From NCBI RefSeq assembly GCF_900112665.1, contig NZ_FOMN01000006.1:28123-92122 (forward strand): a stretch of DNA of 64,000 nt, read 5' to 3'. Each line of letters begins with the position of its first letter. Within the stretch, counting starts at the first letter, position 1. This DNA comes from Lactobacillus bombicola. GTDB lineage: Bacteria; Bacillota; Bacilli; Lactobacillales; Lactobacillaceae. Both the position numbers and the translations under genes were made by a program. Below, one piece after another: positions 18,742-27,320 of the stretch. The notes below the pieces were generated by a model that worked only from the letters and a program-made list of their open reading frames with translations, was not told the origin of the DNA and made no database searches.

Positions 18742-19479
18742 GTGTCGATGATAGAGTTCCATGACGTGCAAAAATATTACGGTCATTTTCACGCATTGCA
18801 CGACATTAATTTAGAAATTGATCAAGGCGAAACCGTAGTTTTGATTGGACCTTCAGGCTCAGGGAAAAGCACCTTAGTGCGTACTGTAAATGGTCTGGAG
18901 TCAATTCAAAAGGGTCAATTGATTGTTAACGGGCACGACCTGTCAGATCCTAAGACTAATTTAAATATTTTACGTAGTGACGTTGGAATGGTATTTCAAC
19001 ATTTTAATTTATATAAAAATAAAGATGTACTCGAAAATATTATGTTAGCCCCTAGAATTGTTAGTCACATTCCTGAAGCAGAGAATAAGAAGCGGGCAAT
19101 GGACTTACTAGAAATGGTTGGCTTAGAAAAATGGGCCCATAACATGCCTTCACAAATTTCTGGTGGACAAAAGCAGCGTGTGGCGATTGCTAGAACATTA
19201 GCAATGCGCCCAAAGCTAATTTTATATGATGAGCCAACTTCAGCACTTGATCCAGAAATGATTGATGATGTTTTGCAAGTTATAAAGAAAGTTGCTAATG
19301 ATAGTGGGATGACCTCTTTAATCGTAACTCATGAAATGGGCTTTGCTAAAGAAGTAGCTAATCGAGTAATTTTCATGGATAAGGGTACAATTGTCGAAGA
19401 TGATGATTGTCAAAGCTTTTTCAAACAACCAAAAACAGTACGTGCCCAACAATTTTTGAGTAAAATCATCTCTCACTAA
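18742..19479 (+). CDS. glnQ: Polar amino acid ABC transporter, ATP-binding protein
   Basis: A 246-residue ATPase that powers uptake of glutamine, glutamate or a related amino acid. Walker A GPSGSGKST is at about 32-40, signature SGGQKQR near 135 and Walker B ILYDEPTSALD near 155, followed by THEMGFA. I chose GTG 18742 because GAAAGAGG lies eight bases upstream. The open frame back to 18709 lacks a site. It is the first gene of a four-gene operon. Confidence 0.92.
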   Translation: MSMIEFHDVQKYYGHFHALHDINLEIDQGETVVLIGPSGSGKSTLVRTVNGLESIQKGQLIVNGHDLSDPKTNLNILRSDVGMVFQHFNLYKNKDVLENIMLAPRIVSHIPEAENKKRAMDLLEMVGLEKWAHNMPSQISGGQKQRVAIARTLAMRPKLILYDEPTSALDPEMIDDVLQVIKKVANDSGMTSLIVTHEMGFAKEVANRVIFMDKGTIVEDDDCQSFFKQPKTVRAQQFLSKIISH

Positions 19480-19490
19480 GGAGGTTATGT

Positions 19491-20306
19491 ATGAAAAAGA
19501 AATTTTGGCTAATTTCTCTTATGGCTTGCATTTTTCTGGTGAGTGGATGCGGTAAAAGTACAAATAACCAGTCTGTTTTAAAAGATGTTCAACAGGCGAA
19601 TACAATCACTTGGGGCGTTAAAGGTGATGTAAAATTATTTGGTTTAATTGATGTACATGATGGTCAACAAAAAGGCTTTGACGTCGATATGGCTAAGCAT
19701 ATTACTAAGCACATTTTAGGACCTAAAGGTCGTGCTGAATTTGTTACGACCACTTCGCAGTCGAGAATACCGCTACTTAAAAACCGAAATGTGGATGCGG
19801 TAATTGCAACAATGACGATAACCCCTGAACGAAAAAAAGTAATTTCTTTTTCTAAATCGTATTTTGATGCTGGTCAATCACTTTTGGTTCCCAAAAATTC
19901 AAAAATCAAAAGTACCAAAGATCTTAGTGGTAAAACCGTCATTGGAGTTGTTGGTGCGAATTCGGTGCAAAACATAAAAAAAGTTGCACCTAAGGCAAAA
20001 ATAATTGAACTTCAGGATTATGCTCAGGCAATGAATGCTTTAAAATCTAAGCAGGGAGATGCTTTGACCACCGATAATGGTATTTTGTTTGGTCTTGCTG
20101 TTCAAAACCCAGGCTATGAAGTTCGTGGCGGAACATTTACTGTTGAACCATATGGTGTTGCAGTTGATAAAGGACAAACCGCATTTGCCGAGGCTGTTGA
20201 CAAGGCAGTACTTGAGATGCAGCATAATGGTGAATATAATCGTTTGATTAAAAAGTGGTTTGGCGATGTTCCAGGTTTTAAGTATAAGGAGCTGTATCGC
20301 CAATGA
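19491..20306 (+). CDS. Polar amino acid ABC transporter, substrate-binding lipoprotein
   Basis: A 271-residue lipoprotein. A hydrophobic signal and lipobox VSGC place the acylated cysteine near residue 20. The mature part has the PBPb fold, with the FDVDMAKHI segment near 65 and PLLKNRNVDAVIATMTITPER near 100, typical of glutamine/glutamate-binding proteins. AAGGAGG precedes the ATG. It is anchored outside the membrane and delivers substrate to the two permeases. Confidence 0.92.
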   Translation: MKKKFWLISLMACIFLVSGCGKSTNNQSVLKDVQQANTITWGVKGDVKLFGLIDVHDGQQKGFDVDMAKHITKHILGPKGRAEFVTTTSQSRIPLLKNRNVDAVIATMTITPERKKVISFSKSYFDAGQSLLVPKNSKIKSTKDLSGKTVIGVVGANSVQNIKKVAPKAKIIELQDYAQAMNALKSKQGDALTTDNGILFGLAVQNPGYEVRGGTFTVEPYGVAVDKGQTAFAEAVDKAVLEMQHNGEYNRLIKKWFGDVPGFKYKELYRQ

Positions 20307-20941
20307 TTAATATTTTTACCAAATTTAGTAGCCAATTATTAATTGGACTGGGCTGGACAGTTTTTTCTAGTATAATTGCACTGTTTTTTAGTCTAATTAT
20401 TGGGACAATTTTTGCTATTATGGAAGTTTTACCAAGTAAGGTAATGCGTACAATTGGTCGAGCTTATGTTGAAATTATGCGTAACATTCCATTATTAGTA
20501 ATCACAATGTTTTTTTATTTAGTGATTCCCAACTATGTAGTAAAGATTAGTGGATTTACTGCTGGGACAATTGGATTAACCCTCTATACCTCGGCCTTCA
20601 TTGCTGAAACAATCCGTTCTGGTATCCAATCTGTTTCTGGAGGTCAAATGGAAGGGGCGCGTTCAACGGGAATGACATATTGGCAAGCAATGCGCTATAT
20701 TATTTTGCCACAAGCTTTTAAGATTGTTATTCCACCATTAGGTAATCAATTTGTTAACCTAGTTAAAAATTCATCAGTTCTAGCTTTTGTGGCGGGATTT
20801 GACTTAATGTATCAGGCTAATACAATTGCTTCGACTACATTTGATACTATTAATAGCTATTTAGTGGTAGGAATCTTGTATTTAATCATAACTCTACCAC
20901 TTAGCTATTATATGCAACACTTAGAAAAGAAATTGGCTTAA
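20303..20941 (+). CDS. Polar amino acid ABC transporter, permease
   Basis: A 212-residue permease with five helices. It overlaps the binding-protein gene by four bases (ATGA). The ATPase contact loop reads EGARSTGMTYWQAMRYIILPQA around residues 115-136, with the conserved EGA...G...LPQA pattern. It forms a heterodimer with the following permease. Confidence 0.92.
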   Translation: MINIFTKFSSQLLIGLGWTVFSSIIALFFSLIIGTIFAIMEVLPSKVMRTIGRAYVEIMRNIPLLVITMFFYLVIPNYVVKISGFTAGTIGLTLYTSAFIAETIRSGIQSVSGGQMEGARSTGMTYWQAMRYIILPQAFKIVIPPLGNQFVNLVKNSSVLAFVAGFDLMYQANTIASTTFDTINSYLVVGILYLIITLPLSYYMQHLEKKLA

Positions 20942-20956
20942 GGGAGGTACATTGAA

Positions 20957-21610
20957 ATGCAAAATTGGATTAATGCCCTTTCATGGCTTAATTTACGTTT
21001 TTTATTAATGGGCCTTTGGGTAACTATTTATATTTCGGTAATCTCCGTTATCTTAAGTTTTATTATTGGTTCCATTTTGGGTATTATTAGGTATTCTAAA
21101 ATTAAATGGATTTCAAAAATTGTCGGTTTCATTATCGACATTATTCGTAATGTACCATTACTTTTGATTATTTTCTTCACTTATTTTGGGTTGCCAAATT
21201 TTGGCTTGCGGCCAGAAACAATTCCAGCTGCAATTATTGCAATGACAGTATTTGAGTCAAGTATGATTGCTGAAATTGTTCGTTCGGGGATTCAATCTGT
21301 TTCTGAAGGCCAAATGGAGGGCGCCCGTTCGACAGGGATGTCTTTTGTGCAAGCTCTCTGGCATGTAGTATTGCCCCAAGCATACAAAAACATGATACCA
21401 ACCATTATTAGTCAATTTGTGTCGTTAATTAAAGATACTTCGTTGGCAACAATTATTGTTGTACCAGAAATGATGCAGCATGCGCAAGTTATTTATGGCC
21501 AAAATGCTAACTATATCTTGCCAATGTTTGCTGCTTTAGCAGTTTTATATTTTATTGTTTGTTTTACCCTGTCAGTAATTGGAAATGCGATTGGGCGGCA
21601 TTTATCTTAA
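20957..21610 (+). CDS. Polar amino acid ABC transporter, second permease
   Basis: A 217-residue permease related to the preceding gene, with the same EGARSTGMSF...LPQA coupling loop near residue 120. It starts 15 bases after the first permease, behind AGGGAGG. It is the last gene of the operon. Confidence 0.92.
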   Translation: MQNWINALSWLNLRFLLMGLWVTIYISVISVILSFIIGSILGIIRYSKIKWISKIVGFIIDIIRNVPLLLIIFFTYFGLPNFGLRPETIPAAIIAMTVFESSMIAEIVRSGIQSVSEGQMEGARSTGMSFVQALWHVVLPQAYKNMIPTIISQFVSLIKDTSLATIIVVPEMMQHAQVIYGQNANYILPMFAALAVLYFIVCFTLSVIGNAIGRHLS

Positions 21611-22015
21611 TAAAACTGATTTTTAGTAAGTCAATGGGAGTATTTTGGAATGCCCCCAATTAATAAAACTGAATTAACGGCAACTAGTCAGAATTTATAC
21701 GACTAACTATTAGTTTTAATTTCGATGAATGCAAGCTTAAAAAAGCACCTTGGAGGTTGTCTTGATTCACCTGTGGGAGTGGCAAAAGATACTACTTACA
21801 TGGCTAAGACTAATTAAGCGGCTAAAGAAGAAGCTGGTGACACATTCAACAGGAAGTAAGGCACTTGTTTGTTACATTTACGAATGCTGAATTAAATCTA
21901 TCCGTGGATTGGTAGTAACTAGAGTCACTTACTTGATCTAGTACTGCTAGTTATTATGAATAGGCCTTAAAGAATCCTCGTAAGTTTAAACGCTCATTGA
22001 AATAAAAAGTTATTC
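21611..22015. other. Intergenic region with a short relic reading frame
   Basis: No convincing gene. ATG 21725 opens 30 codons to a TAA, and the same frame continues 13 more codons (AAKEEAGDTFNRK) to another stop, which may be the remains of a small protein gene. TTGATC at 21933 and TATGAA at 21955 could be a promoter for the bacteriolysin gene. Confidence 0.4.
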
Positions 22016-22046
22016 AAACCGCTGGCATTTTGTCAGCGGTTTTGAC
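22016..22046 (+). terminator. Terminator-like hairpin in front of the bacteriolysin gene
   Basis: Stem AAACCGCTG / CAGCGGTTTT with a T-rich end. It ends only 22 bases before the next start codon, so it either terminates transcription from upstream or attenuates the bacteriolysin gene. Confidence 0.7.
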
Positions 22047-22067
22047 ATTTTAAAAAAAGAGGTCCTT

Positions 22068-23069
22068 ATGATACTGAAGCAATCAGACTTTTCTTTAACT
22101 CTTGTTAGTGAAATTTTTAATAAATTACAAGGGTTACATAATAATGTCATTCAAAAAGTAAGCATTGTTGGCCAGAATTTGTATGCCTTGCAATACAATA
22201 ACCAACAAGATCCTCATAATTATGTTTATCGGGCTAGAAAAAGACGCTATCCTCTTTTTAAGCAAGTTTTTAATGCTTCCCAAATGGCGGGTGGTCATAC
22301 GCAGACACTTGATTTGGCTAATCAGCCAAATATGTGGTTTATTGGTACGAAAAAAAACCACTTTAATTGGTCAACGCAATTAGCCCGCGTCACAATTCCA
22401 TCTAGAAGCGCCCATACAAGCAATACCGAATTTGTTCGTTTGGCTTATCTTAACCGAGCTGGACGTGGATTGCGGGTTATAGAGCATCAGGGGGTGGATA
22501 CCTATTTACCTTTTCGGGGAAATGATTTACTTAGATTTGATGCGGCTATTTCGCCGGCAGGTAAATTGTTAATGTTAGTTACTATTGATCAGCAAACTGC
22601 TACTCTGTCAAAGGGAAATAACGGTTATTTTATTCTATATGATTTAGCTGTAATTAATGCAGCTCTTGATAAAGTGGGTATTGGCTATGTTAACCTTGGT
22701 GAATTACCATATTTAAGCGAATTTTATATTAACCATATTATAGCTGTTGATAAAATTGGTTCTTTACAAGGATTTGCTCTTGATGAAAAAAGAAATGTGT
22801 ATATTTCTAGCGAATTCGCGCCTAGCCAAGGTAATTTAAGCCAAAAACCACGGCGGATTATTAAAATCCCATGGGGCGCATGGGGCTCATCTAATGATCA
22901 AGGATGGCAAATTCTTGACTTTGATCAAGCGAATATTGATATTTTAGGTTATGCAACTGAGTTGGAGAATATTCAAGTGATCTCAGAAAATAATCTATAT
23001 TTAACGATTTCTTATCATAATGGTGCCGGGGTGACAACACGGAGTCGAGTTTATCAAGTTAAGTGGTAA
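22068..23069 (+). CDS. hlv: Helveticin J-family class III bacteriocin (bacteriolysin)
   Basis: A 333-residue protein that matches helveticin J from memory in many blocks. These are AGGHTQTLDLA near 84, WFIG near 99, IARVTI followed by SNTEFVRLAYLNRAGRG near 130-145, AAISPAGKLLM near 180, a SLQGFALD...VYISSEFAP run near 245-265, and the C-terminal ENLYLTISYHNG. The helveticin J family are large heat-labile proteins that kill related lactobacilli. No signal peptide is visible, as in the known family. AGAGG precedes the ATG. No immunity or export gene is next to it. The genes that follow build surface glycan. Confidence 0.9.
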   Translation: MILKQSDFSLTLVSEIFNKLQGLHNNVIQKVSIVGQNLYALQYNNQQDPHNYVYRARKRRYPLFKQVFNASQMAGGHTQTLDLANQPNMWFIGTKKNHFNWSTQLARVTIPSRSAHTSNTEFVRLAYLNRAGRGLRVIEHQGVDTYLPFRGNDLLRFDAAISPAGKLLMLVTIDQQTATLSKGNNGYFILYDLAVINAALDKVGIGYVNLGELPYLSEFYINHIIAVDKIGSLQGFALDEKRNVYISSEFAPSQGNLSQKPRRIIKIPWGAWGSSNDQGWQILDFDQANIDILGYATELENIQVISENNLYLTISYHNGAGVTTRSRVYQVKW

Positions 23070-23445
23070 AAAAGATTGAACATTAGTGAAATTTTTAAAA
23101 TTTAGGTATAGTTTAAGGACAGCTACTAAAAATAAAGGTGTCCCAATTATCCAATTAATATTAATTAAAGAAGTACTAAAACTTAAGCAACTTGTGCTTT
23201 AAAAAGGTAGACTTTTAAAGTTATCACATAGGAGCATTTTGCTGCTTAAACTTTGAATAGAAATCAAAAATTTAAAAGATCTAAGAATAATTTTAAAATA
23301 GTGTAGCAGTACTTTATTTAATCTATACTTTACTAATAGAGTTTGTTAGCGCAATATTAATTTACTAAAAAGTTTGCAATGTAAGTAAAACACTTGAAAG
23401 ATTCACTATCTTTTGGGTACGCTTGGAAAATAGAAAGATTGGCTA
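23070..23445. other. Intergenic region without a recognisable gene
   Basis: An AT-rich stretch of 376 bases between the bacteriolysin and the glycan module. I see no reading frame of note, no clear terminator and no strong promoter. Confidence 0.5.
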
Positions 23446-24588
23446 ATGAAGAATTTTCTGTTTCGTTTATATTTGAGCCTAATGAAATTTGGCGCTCGGT
23501 TTACTAAGATACAAGATAATAAAATTGTAATTCTAAATGGTGCTGGCCGTTCAGGTTCGAACGGTTATTTATTTGGTAAATATATGAAAGAAGCCCATTC
23601 AGAATATAAAGTAACTTTGGTCGAACCATGGCCTTCTTCACACTTGTCCTTTGCAATTTGGCGCGAAATTGGTGCAGCTAAGTATGTAGTAACAACGCAC
23701 CAGCCATTTAAAATTCATAAGAAACAAATTAATATTCAATTTTGGCACGGAATTCCCCTCAAGCGAATGGGAATTATGGCCAATAATACTAATCGAAAAA
23801 CGGACTTGCGTAACCAATATTTATGGCAAAAAAATGCCGATATTGTTACTTCTAGCTCTGATCTTTATGAAAGCTTGATGAGTGCGTGCTGTGCAATTGA
23901 AAATGACAAGTATCAGAAAGTTGGTTTTCCCCGCCTTGACGCTTTAAAGTCCCCGACAATTTCTCAATCTCAATTGTTACATGACTTATTTAAAATTGTT
24001 GATGATCAAGCTCAAATTGGGATTTATCTGCCAACTTTTCGCTATGAAATGGAAGATAGCCAAGTTTTAGCCCAAATTAAGGCTGGCAACTTTTTGACCT
24101 TACCAGATTTTGATGTAGAACAGCTTAATTGTGCTTTGAAAAAACAACATCAGTATTTAGTGGTTAAATTGCATCCCTATGAAATGAGTTTTTTTGAACA
24201 CTTGACTAGTCAGTTTTCTAATATTGCTTTTCTAAATAATGATTATTTGTTTGAACATGATTATGATTTATATGAATTATTAGGTGCTACTAATTTCCTA
24301 ATTACTGATTTTTCATCAATTTATTTTGATTATCTAAATTTGGATCAGCCAATTATTTTTCTCACGAATTATTTGACTAAATATGAAAATACACGCGGTT
24401 TGCTGCTGAGTCCATATGAACAAGTTGTGCCTGGAATTTGTGTAAAAAGCCAACAGGAACTACTTGTTGCTTTAACCAATTCGGATGAATATCAGTCAAA
24501 GCGACAGTATTGGCTAGATTTGACTAATCAAGTTCAAGGTCATTCATGTTGTGATGATATTTTTACTTTAATGTCAACAAACTATTAA
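23446..24588 (+). CDS. CDP-glycerol glycerophosphotransferase family protein
   Basis: A 380-residue membrane-peripheral transferase of the TagB/TagF type, which adds glycerol or ribitol phosphate to teichoic acid or surface polysaccharide. The INIQFWHGIPLKRMG segment near 95-110 holds the catalytic histidine region. KLHPYE near 238 and TDFSSIYFDY near 285 are the CDP-binding motifs. The ribosome site is weak (AGAAAG). It is followed 10 bases later by a flippase and then a glycosyltransferase, forming a three-gene surface-glycan operon. Confidence 0.88.
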   Translation: MKNFLFRLYLSLMKFGARFTKIQDNKIVILNGAGRSGSNGYLFGKYMKEAHSEYKVTLVEPWPSSHLSFAIWREIGAAKYVVTTHQPFKIHKKQINIQFWHGIPLKRMGIMANNTNRKTDLRNQYLWQKNADIVTSSSDLYESLMSACCAIENDKYQKVGFPRLDALKSPTISQSQLLHDLFKIVDDQAQIGIYLPTFRYEMEDSQVLAQIKAGNFLTLPDFDVEQLNCALKKQHQYLVVKLHPYEMSFFEHLTSQFSNIAFLNNDYLFEHDYDLYELLGATNFLITDFSSIYFDYLNLDQPIIFLTNYLTKYENTRGLLLSPYEQVVPGICVKSQQELLVALTNSDEYQSKRQYWLDLTNQVQGHSCCDDIFTLMSTNY

Positions 24589-24598
24589 AGGGGAAATT

Positions 24599-26023
24599 GT
24601 GAAAAGAACTTTTTTAAATATTTTATATAATGCTGTTTATCAAATTTTTTTAGTTTTAGTGCCATTGATAACCGTGCCTTATCTTTCGCGGATATTAGGT
24701 CCCCATACTTATGGAATTTACAGTAATGTAAATAATATTGTGCAATTTTTAATGATATTTTGTACCCTGTCAGTCTCTTATATTGGAATGCGAACAATTT
24801 CCCAAACTCGTTCCCATGGTAATCAGCAAGAACTGACTAAAGTTTTTTGGGGCTTGTGGTATTTTCAAGCAATTGCTGGGGCAGCTACAGTTATAATTTT
24901 ATTGGTTGTAGTTGGCCATTATCGAATTAAATATGGAAATTATTTATTACTGATGATACCATATTTGATTGCTGCCCAAGTTGATATTTCGTGGTTTTTT
25001 CAAGGACTAGCTGAATTTGGGCGTGTTGTTTTGAAAAACACGGCTGTCAAGTTAGTTTCAGTTATTTTAATTTTAGTCTGGGTTAAAGAACCAAGTGATT
25101 TATGGAAATACATGTTAATTATGTCGGTTTCGACTTTATTGGGATCGCTTGTTTTTTGGTTTGATATTCATCGCTATATTGGTGGACCAGTTAAGCATTT
25201 TTATCAATTTAACACAACTATTAAAGCTATCATTACGTTATTAATTCCCCAAATTGCCACCCAAATTTATACTTCCCTGGATAAGCCAATTTTAGGTCTT
25301 TTTCAAAATTCTACCCAAGTTGCTTTTTATGATAATTCGCAGCGCATTTCTAATATGGTTTTAGGAATTGTTACTAGTATTTCCTTGGTAATTATGCCTA
25401 AAATGGCTGGTGAAGGGCAAAAGCAGCAACGAATAATTCTAAAAAAGTCATTGGATGCGACAGTGATGCTAGGAACAATGTTTGCGGTGATCATTATGGC
25501 CAATACTAAGGAATTTGTTCCGTTCTTTTTTGGCGCCAAGTTTATCCCAATGACCCCGTTAATGTTTTTCTTTGCCCTGACAATTATCATGATTCCGATG
25601 GGCGGCGTGTTTGCCAATCAGTTTGCCTTAGCCAATCATCGCGATCGAGATTATGCTATTCCAGTGATTGTAGGAGCCATTTTAGAAGTGGTTTTAAGTT
25701 ATTTTTTGGATCAATTATACGGGGCAACTGGCGCAATGCTTGCAATTTTAACAACCGAATTAATCGTTTTAATCTTACGTTTACTAATTGTGCGTGATGG
25801 TTACGACTTTAAATATTCATTTCAAGAAGTTCCAAAATATTTCTTAATTGCTGGGATTGTCTTAGTAGTAGGTATGCTACTACCACAGCTAGTTTCATCA
25901 GCTTTCTTCAACATGGCAATGAAATCGCTTATTATGTTTATCTTATACATTGCCCTGATGTTTCTTTTACGGCTTGACTTTAATCAAGATTTAATTATGT
26001 TATTTAAAAAATTTTTTAAGTGA
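24599..26023 (+). CDS. Polysaccharide flippase (Wzx/MATE-like)
   Basis: A 474-residue protein with about fourteen hydrophobic segments. It starts at GTG 24599 behind AAAGGGGA. The N-terminus (FLNILYNAVYQIFLVLVPLI, then TVPYLSRILGP) is characteristic of oligosaccharide-repeat flippases. It would move lipid-linked glycan across the membrane. No polymerase or chain-length gene is nearby, so the product may be a short oligosaccharide or the module may depend on another locus. Confidence 0.9.
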   Translation: MKRTFLNILYNAVYQIFLVLVPLITVPYLSRILGPHTYGIYSNVNNIVQFLMIFCTLSVSYIGMRTISQTRSHGNQQELTKVFWGLWYFQAIAGAATVIILLVVVGHYRIKYGNYLLLMIPYLIAAQVDISWFFQGLAEFGRVVLKNTAVKLVSVILILVWVKEPSDLWKYMLIMSVSTLLGSLVFWFDIHRYIGGPVKHFYQFNTTIKAIITLLIPQIATQIYTSLDKPILGLFQNSTQVAFYDNSQRISNMVLGIVTSISLVIMPKMAGEGQKQQRIILKKSLDATVMLGTMFAVIIMANTKEFVPFFFGAKFIPMTPLMFFFALTIIMIPMGGVFANQFALANHRDRDYAIPVIVGAILEVVLSYFLDQLYGATGAMLAILTTELIVLILRLLIVRDGYDFKYSFQEVPKYFLIAGIVLVVGMLLPQLVSSAFFNMAMKSLIMFILYIALMFLLRLDFNQDLIMLFKKFFK

Positions 26024-26030
26024 GGTTAAA

Positions 26031-26729
26031 ATGATTCCCAAAATTATTCACTATGTCTGGGTCGGTGGGAAACCGAAACCTAAAAACATCCAGCGTTGCA
26101 TGAAAACATGGCGTAAGCACTTAGGAGATTATCAAATTATTGAGTGGAATGAACAAAATTTTAATGTTCATGAAAATGAATATGTTGCCCAAGCTTATAA
26201 AGCGCAAAAGTGGGCGTTTGTTTCTGACTATATTCGGGCAAAAGCTATTTATGAGCAGGGGGGCATATATTTAGACACTGATGTTTTAGTTTTAGATGAC
26301 TTAGCCGCACTATTAAATAATCGTGCTTTTGTTGGCTTTGAAAATAAGGATAACCCTTTTACTGCTGTTTTTGGGGCTGAACCCCATCATCCATTACTTA
26401 AAGATATGCTAGCTTATTATGACGGGCGTGATTTTACTTTTGATGCCAAAGACCAATTAGCCGGTGTCAATACCCTATCTGTTTCAAATATTTTGAAACA
26501 GAAGTATGGGGCAAAAGCTAATAATCAAGAGCAAGTTTTAAAAGAAAAGATTCATGTTTATCCGGATGGAATTTTATGCAATCCGTCTGCTAAATCGAAG
26601 ACAATTCATGTTTTTACTGGAACGTGGATGGAAGGCGAAAAACCCTTAAAAAGAAAATTAGTAACAGCGCTTAAAGTTAGAATAAAGACTAAGAAAGAAG
26701 CTGCTCTGTATGCGAAAATATTAAAATAG
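26031..26729 (+). CDS. Glycosyltransferase with DXD sugar-binding region (OCH1/capsular type)
   Basis: A 232-residue cytoplasmic transferase. IPKIIHYVWVGG at the start, and YIRAKAIYEQGGIYLDTDV near 70-85 with the DTD metal/nucleotide-sugar motif, are diagnostic of the Gly_transf_sug family. It begins eight bases after the flippase, behind GAGG. The donor sugar is unknown. Confidence 0.9.
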   Translation: MIPKIIHYVWVGGKPKPKNIQRCMKTWRKHLGDYQIIEWNEQNFNVHENEYVAQAYKAQKWAFVSDYIRAKAIYEQGGIYLDTDVLVLDDLAALLNNRAFVGFENKDNPFTAVFGAEPHHPLLKDMLAYYDGRDFTFDAKDQLAGVNTLSVSNILKQKYGAKANNQEQVLKEKIHVYPDGILCNPSAKSKTIHVFTGTWMEGEKPLKRKLVTALKVRIKTKKEAALYAKILK

Positions 26730-26731
26730 CA

Positions 26732-27196
26732 ATGAATGAACAAGAACTACAAAAATTAGTTGAATTGCTATCAATTAAGTATTTTGGGCGCAAGTTTAAA
26801 CATCAAGTTAAAATTAATCGGCGAATGACAACCACTGGGGGACGTTATCACTTAAATGATCACCATTTGGAAATTAATCGTCACTTTTTAGCACCACAAT
26901 ACAAACATGAATTAGTGGGAATTATTAAGCACGAACTGGTGCATTACCATTTACATTTAGCTAAATTAGGTTATCGTCACTCTGATTGGGAATTTAAGAC
27001 CTTACTCAAACAAGTGGGTGGGTTGCGTTATGCACCCGATATTGGTTTACGGCGCCACCAGCCAGTTAGCTATTTATATCAGTGCGAATTTTGTAAACAA
27101 AAGTATGCTCGAGTACGTCCAATTAATATTGCCAAGTATGGCTGTAGCAAATGTCGTGGACACCTTAAGTTAATAAAAATGAGATCTAAAAAATAA
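26732..27196 (+). CDS. SprT-like zinc metallopeptidase family protein
   Basis: A 154-residue protein. HELVHYHLH near 73 is the HExxH zinc motif. A C-terminal zinc ribbon has cysteine pairs CEFC near 115 and CSKC near 138. The family is related to SprT/Spartan proteases, but the role of the short bacterial form is not established. It starts two bases after the glycosyltransferase stop and shares the transcript, with a terminator behind it. Confidence 0.88.
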   Translation: MNEQELQKLVELLSIKYFGRKFKHQVKINRRMTTTGGRYHLNDHHLEINRHFLAPQYKHELVGIIKHELVHYHLHLAKLGYRHSDWEFKTLLKQVGGLRYAPDIGLRRHQPVSYLYQCEFCKQKYARVRPINIAKYGCSKCRGHLKLIKMRSKK

Positions 27197-27229
27197 AGCT
27201 GCAAAAGTTGTTAAATTTTTGCAGTTTTT
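27196..27229 (+). terminator. Intrinsic terminator after the SprT-like gene
   Basis: Stem GCTGCAAAA / TTTTTGCAG followed by TTTTT. Confidence 0.8.
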
Positions 27230-27231
27230 GT

Positions 27232-27285
27232 TTGACAAAATGTTAGGTACGAAACTATAATTTAAGTATAAAATTAGGTACCTAA
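27232..27285 (+). promoter_or_regulatory. MarR gene promoter with two related operator sites
   Basis: TTGACA at 27232-27237 and TATAAT at 27256-27261 (18-base spacer). TGTTAGGTAC at 27241-27250 lies in the spacer. The perfect palindrome TTAGGTACCTAA at 27274-27285 lies just after the -10. Both share the TTAGGTAC half-site, as expected for an autorepressed MarR gene. Confidence 0.75.
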
Positions 27286-27320
27286 CAAAAATAAAATTAG
27301 TAAGGTAAGGAGCTTTTATT

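Noticed and set aside
21725..21862. Small gene at ATG 21725
   Set aside because: It has only 30 codons before a stop, lacks a ribosome site and shows no family resemblance; it is mentioned only as a possible relic.
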